Assembly: GCA_949825045.1 (NCBI GenBank)
Contig: OX463829.1
Coordinates: 1,612,001-1,676,000 of the forward strand
Source: Argyresthia goedartella
Taxonomy: Eukaryota; Arthropoda; Insecta; Lepidoptera; Argyresthiidae
Length of the DNA stretch: 64,000 nucleotides
Reading direction: 5' to 3'
Part shown: positions 28,001-40,000 of the stretch, piece by piece
Numbering within the stretch: position 1 is the stretch's first letter
Layout: every line of letters starts with the position of its first letter
Translations under genes and position numbers: made by a program
The notes under the pieces: generated by a model
What the model saw: the letters and a program-made list of their open reading frames with translations, nothing else
Databases searched by the model: none
What the model was told of the DNA's origin: nothing

Positions 28001-31000
28001 ATAAACATCTTTAGTTATATACTTACCCGTTAAAAGTCGCCGACGTCTAGGTTCACACTCGCATTCGATGGACCTTCTCCTGGATCCATTTTTCAACAAA
28101 ATAACAAATACAGCAACGTAAAACAAGTTCAATAACAATAACGTAACAAAACAGTCAACAAAAACGAAACGTACTCAACAACAAACTAGCAAAAAAACAA
28201 CAAAACTTAACGAATCACTTATCAGAAAACTTCCAAGACGTCAAACCGCAAGCGATGATCGAACCGGAATGAATCACTGATTCACAAAATGCTTCCCGTA
28301 GGGTCCAAATGTTTATGACCCCTCACCATCTGTGTGCCAGCGCACGAAATGATGTAACTTAAAATTATGTTTTTCGGGGGTTTGGGTTTTAATTTCAAAT
28401 AATGCAGTGTTATCACAAAGAAAAGTAAAATTTTCTATGTATAACATTTGTAATATGAATAAGGTAGTATAATATTTAACCAAAAACTTTTTAGTTTAGT
28501 TAAAAATTTGAGTTTGAATTTATGAAATTAAAAATATATTTTATTGACTTGTTTTTACAAGTCAATAAAATGTTTTTTGAGATACGCAATTATCATCGAG
28601 CAACGACAACGTACTATGAGACGCCACTAAACGTCATTGCGACATAACCCGACAAAATTATGTTGGTATACTTTTAGTACCAATAGATTGGGGTGTCGTT
28701 ACTTTTTAATTATTCGGGTTATATTTTATAGTTTATGTAGTACGAAGTCGTAGCGATGACCGTTAGGGTCTCCTTATCCGGCAAATACTATATGTCGCTA
28801 TGTCCGCACACTTCACCTCTCACGGAAATTAAAAAAAAATACATGATTATGTATTTTTTTCTAAAACTATGTCTAAATATTTCATAATGCTTGTATGTAC
28901 GGTTTCGTTCTATTTTTATGAAATTTAACAATTTAGAACACATAACAAGAATATCATCAAAACATCAATCTATAAAATATTAATACAAAATTAACCACTA
29001 TAAAATGAATCATTTGTGTAAAAATACCATTAAAAAAACTGTGTAAATCTAACAATTTGTAAATATCCTTTTAAAAATAAATACTTTCATATAGTTTCAT
29101 ATAAAACAATTTTAAAAACCAAGTCAAATAAATTGATGATCTATCATAATTTTAATTATTACAAAACATACACTTGTCTGTTATTCATTAAAAAAATATA
29201 TGCAAAAGAAACGCTATAATGTATCTTAATTTCTGAAGTATGTTTATCTATAAAGTAGACGATTACATAAAAATATCAGGTTATATACTAGTACCCATTT
29301 TCTAGACACACGAAATAATAACTAACTGTTTTAGGTGTAGGGTTAACGACATACATTTATCTTTAAGTGGGGCGCACTGTAAGTTTCCGGAATGAATATG
29401 AAAAAATACTATTAAAGGTACAAAATTAATTTATTGTTTTTCAAAATAATCTCCCTTGGCGTCTATGCACTTTTTCATTCGATGAAACCAGTTTTGAAAA
29501 CTTTTGTGCCACTCCTCTGTGGTGACCTCTGAAACGTGTTTTTCATACTCCTCGACAGCCTCTTCTGGTGATGAAAATCGTTGACCGCGTAATTGGTTCT
29601 TAATTTTTGGGAACAGAAAAAAGTCACAAGGTGCCAGGTCGGGACTGTATGCAGGATGACTCATGAGTTCTACATTTTTCGCCTTCAAAAAGTCGTTTGT
29701 CTGTCTGGCCGTGTGAGAACTAGCATTGTCGTGGTGCAGGATGATACGGCGTTTACGGTTATTTTTACGGAGTTCGTCAATAACTTCCGGCAAACAAATG
29801 GTCGTGTACCAGTCACTATTCACTGTACGAAGATTCTCTAAAGCAACAGTAGCCACGTGTCCAGTTTTATTAAAAAAAGAAGCAATCATCCGCTTAGATG
29901 CACTTTTCACGCGCGCCACTTTGGTTGGTTTCGGCTCATCTTGAAAGACCCATACGCTCGATTGCTGCTTTGTTTTGGGATCGTAGCAATAAATCCATGT
30001 TTCGTCACCTGTTACTATGTCCCACACCAAATTTGACGCACCTTCGTTGAATCTGGTAAGCATGGCACTGCACCAAGTGACGCGGTCCGTTTTTTGAGCC
30101 TCGGTCAAGTTGTGTGGGATCCACCGCGAGCACAGCTTTCTCACACCCAAATGTTTGTGTAGGATTAATTGTATTTGACTCATGCCTATTTCTAAGGATG
30201 CGCGAATTTCATGGTAGGTCACATGCCTGTCTGTTTCAATCATACGGCGCACAGCATCGATGTTTTTGTTGGTCACAGCGGTGGACGGCCGACCATCGCG
30301 AGATTCGTCACTGAGATTGATACGACCACGCTTGAATTCTGCAAACCAGCTATAAACAGTTGTCTTGCATGGTGCTTCATTGCCAAAAGCTGTTTCAAGC
30401 CGAGCGATGCTCTGTTGAGCTGTCAAATTACACTTAAAATCGTAGAAAATCATACTACGAAAATTTTCCCGAGTTAAATCCATGTTGATGCAGACACACA
30501 ATTTTTTAAATGGCGCCACAAGGTAAAAACAAAAGGCAGTCAGATGAAACAAACTGCATTCTACAGCCAAAGAGTTCTATTTTCAAATGTTGCAATAAAT
30601 TTTTAAATATTGTTTATGTAAGTGGCCAGTTCCGGAAACTTACAGTGTGCCCTATGTATTTTCATACTAAAAATTCAAATTCACAATATTTACTGATTGC
30701 AATACATGTTTATATTTCTCATTCCTTCTGTATCTCTCTTTCTTTTCTCCCTTTATTTATTTATTCAATTCTTATTCCATTAATGCAAACTACTTTATTT
30801 TTATTTTCCCTAACAAGTCTACCTTCTCAAAACTCACATCACAATGTTCTTAAATATAAATCATTGGGTATACATCTTCATTCCAAACTAACAAAATATT
30901 CTCTCTTTTCTTATACAAACGCTATCAATCAAAGTCTCTTTTTTTTCTCTTCCACTTCATATAGATACTTTTTAGGGGTATCCGGATCCCATGTTATTTC

Positions 31001-34000
31001 ACATTATCGTGACTGCACTTTTATAGGTACTTTTATTATTTATTTATTTAGAGACGTCTTATGGTACTTTTATTATTATAACAATACTTAAATACATATA
31101 CTACTAGTACCTGGCTCCAGTTCTACCTGCCTGAGCCTGCTCGCGAGCTTATTAGGTCATCGATATCCCACGTTCTCACAAAGGAAACTCGTTCACGTCG
31201 TGATCGAAGCGAAGGATTCGTGCCTTGCACCTTGTACCTTTGAGACTTTGCTGAAAATACAATGACATATCGGTCTCGCCAATAGTCACGTACCACACTA
31301 AAAACATAACTTCAACTCAATCCATACGAATCCTTCGAATTTTAAGATATTCTGTAAAGATTGGGTGATCAGTCCAACTTTTCTCGAAAACTTAACAAAC
31401 GAAGTGTTCCCAACTAACTTGCTCTGTGGCCTAGAGTAACATAATTATCCTGCACATTCCACACCTTCTCTCAAATTCATACTTTTTATTCCCAACGACA
31501 ACAAAAACCAACATTCCCAAATCCAAACAAAAATCAACTTTCCTATGTAATACTATCATAAAACTCAAAAATGTCAAATATGAAATAAACCTTCTTATCA
31601 ACGATTAACTTTTAATTTCATTCAATTTCCATACTTTTCAACTCTCAATATAAAACAAGAAGAAGTGACCATATCCGCTGGTCAGACTATAATTCTTTTA
31701 ATAGACTCGATTGCACTGTATCTGTAAAATAAAATAAACGTAAATGCAATCTTGAAACAATCTTTTGTATTAAACTAACGTAAGTGGTTCCGTCGTTAGT
31801 AATGTGTTTTAAATCTGAGGTTAAACTACTTTATCTGTAAATTATTCTGAAAAATTAATGAAACATAAAAATCTGAACACACAAAAAAAATACTTCAGTT
31901 ATCTTCTCTCTAAGACGTACTTATTTAGCGTACTAAATATTTATTACACACACACAACTGATTTTCATACATACTCATACTATGTATTAATATTAATTTG
32001 ATACAGATGTAGTGAATAATCCTTTCCTTTCGTATTTTCTCGGAAATGTTCGTTTTTGTCTTACTACTTCACCGCATTTAGTACCTATCGAGACAACGTA
32101 GGGAACGGTCGCATTGCAAGAGGAAGTATCTTCTACAATGAATCTCGCCACATTACCTCTATCCAACAAGAACTAGAAGTAGCCAACCTAAGCACTATTG
32201 TTCAAGCCATGCAGACAAGCAGCAGAAAAATTAAAAAATATTTTAAATTAAATAAATTCATGAAGAAAACTAGAGGTAATATAAAAGTACTGAAATTAGC
32301 CTTGAAACGGCAATCAAACAGAATATTAAGAATCTCCTTAATGCAAGAGCTCCGGGGAAAAAATGTAGGTTTACAGTCGGACCTTCAACATGCCCGAGTA
32401 GAAATCCAGCATCTACATGACCTGCTAGCAAATACACTACAATGTTATGCCAAAGAGCAAAGTGAGTTAGCAGAACTCAGAGCCGCGACGTCTGAGTTAG
32501 TACAGCTACAACGCCAGAATGCGGAATTGGTGGGCGTTCTAATTGAGAATGAGGAGAATGAGACCAGCAAGGAGGACGAGCCCACATCACTAACTTTGGT
32601 CTCGACCCCCCTCAACGAGAGTGTTGCAGCGTCCACCGCTGCCCCAACCAAAAAACAGCGTCGCCGTCGTCGACGAGGAGACACCTCGCAGCTCAACAGA
32701 GCGAGCACCGCGCCGCTCGCTGTCCCTGCTGAGGCGTGTGTCATGCCGCAAGCTGCTCCGACGGCCGCGCCGTTCGCCGTTGCGCACATTGCGACGCTCG
32801 CTGCCGCGAATGCCGCGCCAACCGCCGCCACGTGCATCAAACCGCACTCCAATACGTGTGTCCCGCCAGCTACCAAAATATGTGCTCAGAGAAAAACTCT
32901 GTTGTTCTCCGACAAAGTAGGTGCAGGATTTGGGACTCTATTACATAACCGGCTTAACCAAAAAGTAACGAACATTTGCTGTCCAAATAGTTCATTTGTA
33001 GATCTAGTGAAGATGATTAGTCGCGGTATCTATGATGAGTACAGCACAATTGTAATTATGGTAGGAAATCATTCAAACATTAGTCGGAATGATTTGAATA
33101 AAAGTGTTGAAACACTTCTAGACTTACATAGTAGGATGAAATGCAAATTTATACTATGCAATTTTCCATATGCCTGTAATTTGACAGAACTACAGAACAA
33201 ATCTGTGCATAGAATGAATATTCATTTATTTAATTTAACATGTCATCACAGCGATGCTATTTTATATTTCGACATGAATAATTTTATTCATAACTTTACT
33301 CTGACACGGGATAAATTGTACCTGTCTAATAAATATAGAAAATTAGTAGCTACATTGTTAGCTTATAATATATGCGACGCAGCTATAGTTGGTTTAACTA
33401 AGTTCAACTTGACATCAGCTTATTTTAAGAGTAATATGACATGCACCCCTATTGGGAATTCACCTGTTAATTATTCTTTGCATGCAACATTGGAATCTGT
33501 TCCAAGTAATTTAAATTAGTTCATAAGACAATAGAGGAAATCTCTAGCATACAAGAGCCACTAAATATGTCAAAATGTAAGCCCCAGTTAAATATTGCCC
33601 ATCAAAACATCCAGGGGCTACCTGGCAAAGAACTTGTATTAGAATTATTTCTAAAAAATTCTGACATTGATGTTATTTGTGTTACTGAACACTGGTTGAA
33701 GGAAAATATGATGTCTTTTAACATAAATAATTACAAAATTGTCAGTTGTTACAATAGAAAGACTGCTGATAGAGGTGGTTATTTAATCTTAGTGAAAAAT
33801 AATATTAAGGTGAAACAACGGAAAGATATCCTTGCACTTACTGTTGAAAGACAAATAGAGGTATCCTGTGTTGAGTTAGATAGCCATATTATTGTTTGTG
33901 TCTACAGACCACCGAGGGATGAAAAAGGCCATGGCAATTTCGAAATATTTGAGAAAATTATGGAGGAAGCCCTCATTAAACTTTGTAATAACAGAAAAAA

Positions 34001-37000
34001 GTTAATTATTTGTGGCGATCTTAATGTAGATCTGCTTGTAGATACAACACTGAAGCGACGATTAATAACTCTGTTCAAATCATTTAATTTATGTCATGTA
34101 TTTCTAGAGCCGACTAGAATTACACTTACCAGCCAAACTTGCTTAGATAACGTTTTTTGTGACTGTGCATTCACAAGTAAAAGTGTAATTAACTGCTTAC
34201 CCTCCGATCACAGTGGTCAAACAGTTTCATTCCCAATTACTATTAAGGATAAGACTGGTCCATCATTTTATAGGCCTATTACATCCCATAGACTAGAGAC
34301 ATATACGAAAAACTTAGATATAAATTTGCCAGTACCGGATTTTAATGAACAGAACCCAAACAAAATCTACTCAGACTTCTTCAACATTATTCAGACAGAA
34401 TTCAATAAAGTTTTCAAATTAAAGAAAGTCAGTGACTACAACGGTAAATCTAAATTTAATGACTGGGCAACGTTTGGAATTCGTAAAAGTAGAGTTATCT
34501 TGTATGACCTTTATGATCAAAAAACCTATAACTTTGATCGAAAATTTCATGACTATGTTAAAAAATATTCCAAAACTTTCAAGTTGGTTTGTAGAACTGC
34601 AAAAACTTTACACATTAATATAAAAATTCAAAATTCAAATAATAGAATGAAAACAGTTTGGCAAATAATAAACCGCGAAACTGGCAAAGTTATACCAAGG
34701 GACGTGATTTCTGCCTAAAGATAGGTGATGATGTTGTTAAATCCAACGCTGATGTTGCTCGAGCTTTTGAAACATTCTTCACCAATGTACCCGTACTCAC
34801 AACGGACCGTCTAAATTCATCTCCATTTGAAGCAGAGACTTTATTAAAAAATAACACTAGCGTCAGTAATGTATATTTAAAATTTCATCATGTATATATA
34901 TAATACGGAAGACCTGTGGGGTATATCAGCCAAAGTCATTGGTTCAGTAATTCTAGTTATAGCCCCACACTTAGCTTATATATTCAATAAATGTGTTGAC
35001 GATGGGGCTTTTCCAGACCTCATGAAACACAGTAAACTTATACCGCTGTTCAAATCGGGAGATAAGGGCGATCCTTCAAATTTCAGACCAATATCTGTTC
35101 TTCCAACACTAAGTAAAATATTTGAAAAGATTATACTCAATCAAATGCTCTCACACTTCAACCGTACAAAACAACTCCACGCTAAACAATATGGTTTCAC
35201 TAGGGGTAAATCGACTACGGATGCAGGTATTACCCTTGTATCTCATATTTATTCTGCATGGGAGGCCGCACAGGATGCTATCGGAGTTTTTTGCGACCTG
35301 TCGAAGGCGTTTGATTGTGTTGATCATAATACGCTATTAATTAAATTAAATCATTACGGAGTTAGAAATAAAGCGTTGGATCTACTAAGATCATACCTAA
35401 GCAATAGAATTCAAAAGGCAGAAGTTAACGGCGTAAAATCTGATGGATCGGGTGTTAAAATTGGCGTTCCACAAGGTTCCATATTAGGCCCTTTCTTATT
35501 CCTAGTATATATTAATGATCTGCCTTTCATGGTGGAGAAATTAACTGACATAGTGTTGTTTGCTGATGATACTTCAATGGTCTTCAAAATTGAAAGACAA
35601 ACAGGAGATTTTGATGATGTTAATGGTGTATTGTCTTTAACCTTGAATTGGTTCACAGTTAATAATTTATTGTTAAACGCTTGTAAAACCAAGTGTATCA
35701 AATTCTCACTTCCAAATGTCAGGCAAGTTGAGACCAGTTTGGTGTTAGACAACAGCACGTTAGAATTGGTAAATGATACGAAGTTTCTTGGAATAACCAT
35801 TGATACCAAATTGCAGTGGGGACCCCACATAGATAAATTGGCTGGTAAATTAAGTTCTGCGGCTTACGCTGTTAGGAACATCAGACAAAGCACGGATGTG
35901 GCTACATCTAGGCTAGTATATTTTAGTTACTTTCATAGTGTGATGTCCTATGGTATCTTGTTGTGGGGGAAAGCAGCGGATATTCAAACTATTTTTATTT
36001 TACAGAAAAGAGCTATTCGAGCAATTTATAATTTAAAACGAACAGACTCCTTGAGAGAGCTTTTTAAAGAAATTGACATACTAACAGTAGCTAGTCAATT
36101 TATTTTTGAAAATATAATGTATGTACGCAAGAACCTTAAAACATTTTCCAAACTTAGCGACAGCTGTAAATTTAACCTAAGAAATAATCACAGACTATGT
36201 GCGCCGTTTTAGACTCGCGAAGATTAGCAATTCTTTCAAGGGTCAGTGCATTCTCTACTACAATAAGATACCTCTGGAGATTTTGAAATTGCCATTTGAG
36301 CAATTTAAAAAGCATGTTAAAGCGACTTTGTCGAAAAAGGGATATTACAATGTTCAAGATTACTTAAATGACAGGACTGTATGGGGTTAATCTGGCTCAA
36401 CACAGACCTTGCTGTTAATAATTTTGTAATTATTTATTCCTGCTTATTAATCATAACAATTAAATTTTTCATATTCGTATTAGTTTAGCACAACCTATTT
36501 TTAAAAGAGATCTAAAAATAAATCTGTGGGAGTTTCTACGCCCTTCTTCTCCCACAGTGGTCCAATGTAGAGAAGAGGCAAAAAATGACGTTTGCTAAGT
36601 ATATGTAAATATCTACAGTAATAAAGTACTTTGACTATTGACTATTGACTATTGACTATCTATATAGAGTAGTTAATACCACAGAAATATTTTGTTGATA
36701 TTTATGTTAGATTTTGTGATAAACTTCATGGACTCGTGTATTAATGCAGGCCACCTATATTTTTTTTTTGACTTTACATTTCACTCTTGTCATTGATTTT
36801 ATTCGATCCACATTAACAATTTATAACAGACATGCCGAAAGCACTAAGAAAAGGGAAACGTATAGATCGGCAAGCCTGCGAAGTTATTTTCAATATTTAT
36901 TTATATTTCTTAACTGAAAATGATAAATTCAGACATACCAACTATACTGCTTACTTTTGTACAGTCCAAAAACGAGTTTCGGAGGCCAGTGGAATTTCTC

Positions 37001-40000
37001 AACGAACAGTAAATAAAATATTGCAAAAATAATACATAACATACATACTTATGAACGAATATGGACACAGCGTACTAAGATTGCCACCATATCATCCTGA
37101 TTTCAATCCGATTGAAAACATATGGTCTCAAATAAAGGGATACGTATCCAAAAGAAACATCATTATGAATATGACTACTGTGAAACAATGGTACAGGAGA
37201 AGGTTAATATGATTGGTTCCGATGTTTGGGCCAAAGTATGTGACCACGCCATCAAATGCGAAAACGAGTACCGAAAACACGAACCTGAGTTGGAAAATTA
37301 TATGGCTAGTTTTGTAATCACCGTTCATGAAAACTCTGACGATGATACACCAGAAAATAGTTCTGATTCTGACTGTGATATGGAAGTTGGAATTATTGTT
37401 TCGCATCACACTGTCCACCCCGCTCCTCCTCCTCTTATCCCGCTGTCATAATCGAAGTCGTTCATCCAATCAGAAAATCATATTTATTTATATTAATTTC
37501 TCTGCTGGTTTGTTTTGTTTTATGTTGAGGTGTCTTTTTTGTTATGTCATAGTATTTTTAATTATTTACAAAAAAATATTGTTATAAAAAAGGTCTGCAA
37601 AATCCTACTGTAGTTAGACTTTTGGGGTTCCAATCCTTATAGAATCATTAGATCATCCCAACCGGAATTTGGTTTTTATCAGTGCGTTTTATTGAAATAA
37701 AACGTCCTCAGTAACTAGTTATATATTTGTTTACCTAACGAATTCTTTATATGATAGAATCGTGGTGGTTTTAACATCTCAGTGTGATATACGTCAAACG
37801 GGCAATTTGACATTTGACATTGATAAATAAAGTATGCGATTTATTTGATACCTACACGTAATTTAATAATACAGTAATTCATAGACACATCGGCACCATT
37901 CGGGTGTTATCGTTGTTCCGAGTTTTGCCGATAGGAAAGGATTATTCACTACATCTGTACTGTAATTTAAAAAATGGTTCCAAACTTTATGTCTTTGCGG
38001 TATCCTAAGCTTGCTATCAATCATTCATCACCTTTTACGTATCTCCCATATTAGTCAACTGAAACTAAAATCTTTCGCTCCATACAAGTCGGACATGAAC
38101 TTATAATAACAATTATTTTACGTCTGTAATCGAAACAAGTGTTCTACCTAATTTGGATTCTTCTGCAGTGTTGCATGTCCATATTTGGATTGCCTGCGAA
38201 CACTATATTGAATTACTTGGAATAACTGTGACTGTTACCAAGCCATGAAAGATTTATGTACTTGATTGTACATTTGGAGTAAATTTGAATTATTATTATT
38301 ATTATTATTTATTATTTATTAAATTTCCAGACAATATGATGTCCAATATCAATTACAATATAAAAATACAATTAAATTAAATAAGATTAGACAAAAATAA
38401 AAATATGTCAATAAAATTAATATAAATTCAAAAATCAATTTCATTAATATCCTTAAAAATACTAGGTATGACACGGGGCGTGGTACCCTTCCCATGTTTT
38501 ATGTATTGGGCTGGCTGGCCACTGTCTAACGGCCACGAGGATGGGGTTCGAAGAGGCGCATATACGCGCGCGCGCCCCGGCCGAGCGCAGGCGCAGCAGC
38601 GCCGCCCAGCCCGGTGCGCGGCCCGCGGCGAACATCTCGCTCGCGCTGCACCACGGCGGCAGGCGGTACAGGGCGCGCCACGCGTTGTTGTATGCGACGC
38701 GCATGCGCCGCATCGTCTCCACCCTGTGAGTACTCCACAGCTCCACCGTATACACGCTGGTACAGAAGGACATGAACAGCTGCCTCTTGACCTCACCGCT
38801 GCACCGGCTGAAGCGCCGAGCCAGCATGTTCGCCCGTACGGTAATCGCTCGTCTCTGCCGTTCTATATCGAGATCGTCACTCAGATCTGAAGCGATGATG
38901 TGGCCCAGATATTTAACTTGCTCGACGCGGCGAATTGTCTGTCCGTTAAGCCAGAGGGGGGGTGAAGTAGATGGTGTGTTGGCTGATTTAAACACTAGGT
39001 ACTCAGTCTTCTCAGCATTATACACCATGTTGTGTCTGGCAGCATACTTCTCGCAGATGCTAAGAAGAGTTCGCATGGCGCACACAGATGGCGCTAGGAG
39101 GACCATATCGTCAGCGTAACATAGGTTATTGACTATGGTTCCGTTCATTGAACAGCCCACTCCAGCTTGTGTCAGCTCTTTGTTGAGGTCATCCATGTAG
39201 ATGTTGAACAGCACGGGAGACATGCTGCCCCCTTGTCTAACCCCACAGGCCAATTTTGTAGGATCGGATAGCTGTCCGTTCCATCTCACGACGTTCGATT
39301 GAGTGCTGTACCATTTGCTCAGAATACTGACTAGGGCTTCCGGTGTTCCTCTGTCTTTGAGCTTCTTCCAGAGCAGTTGGTGTTGGACTCTGTCAAATGC
39401 CTTGCTGAGATCCAGAAAGCAGGCCAGGACCGAGGTTTTTCCCTTCTTGTAGTAGCTGGCCACCTGCTTGAGTGAATAAATGGCAGTGGCAGTGGAAACA
39501 TGCGACTTAAAGCCCATTTGGTTGGGTTCCGTCCACAAATATTCTTCTGCTTTGATGTTTATCACTTTCTCCAGGATGCGGGCAACTATTGAGGCAAGAG
39601 CAATGGGCCTATAGTTGCTTGAGGTCGCAATGTCTTTTTTCTGATTCTTAACTATTGGGGTGACCACTGTTTGGCTAAGAATGGCAGGAATGTGGCTCAG
39701 ATTCAATATATTGCGATAAAGTGAAGTCAGCAGTATACACAGAGCTGGGCCACCATTTTGTAGATGCTCAATGGTAAGCCCATCTAGTCCTGGTGACTTC
39801 CCCCGCGCCATTTGTCTCATTGTTGTCCAGACGAGTTTCGGCGTGATGTCCATATTTCCTTTACCGGCCGTGTCGGCGCCGGCCTCTGGTTCGGGCGAAC
39901 TACACGATGAGTCAACGGCCGGTGTGGGCTGGGTGAATATGTTGCTAAAGTGTTTTGCAATTAATTTACTATCGCTTAATCCGTCTATATGAGATGGCGT

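Larger units (their letters stand above)
24444..28813 (-). repeat. terminal direct repeat (putative LTR), left copy, itself interrupted
   Basis: The repeat occupies 24444-24569 and 28793-28813; a 4.2-kb transposon lies between. On the minus strand it runs from TGTGCGGACATAG to CTCCTACAAACCTC, with a TATATAAG box and an AATAAA signal about 45 bases later, which fits an LTR promoter and polyadenylation layout. It differs from the right copy at two positions. Confidence 0.65.
32045..36660 (+). mobile_element. family A retrotransposon, two-ORF copy, nested in element B
   Basis: The copy has ORF1 (32056-33519), ORF2 (33567-36390), a 3' UTR and a terminal tandem repeat (TTGACTA)4 at 36631-36659, the kind of 3' tail used by CR1-like elements. 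It is the most complete family A copy here and is the reference for the others. The 5' end is approximate. Confidence 0.82.
32004..37957. mobile_element. IS630/Tc1-type transposon B, containing a family A retrotransposon
   Basis: The inverted ends start CAGATGTAGTGAATAATCC and pair over 29 bases with one mismatch (32004-32032 and 37929-37957). TA lies outside both ends. The transposase remnant at 36.8-37.45 kb lies between them. About 4.6 kb of the interior is a nested family A copy, which leaves an element of roughly 1.3 kb. The central catalytic part of the transposase is missing, so this is a deletion derivative. Confidence 0.75.

Noticed and set aside
31100..31260. A host exon on the minus strand
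   Set aside because: About 45 open codons after an acceptor-like site, with no recognisable family and no partner exon.
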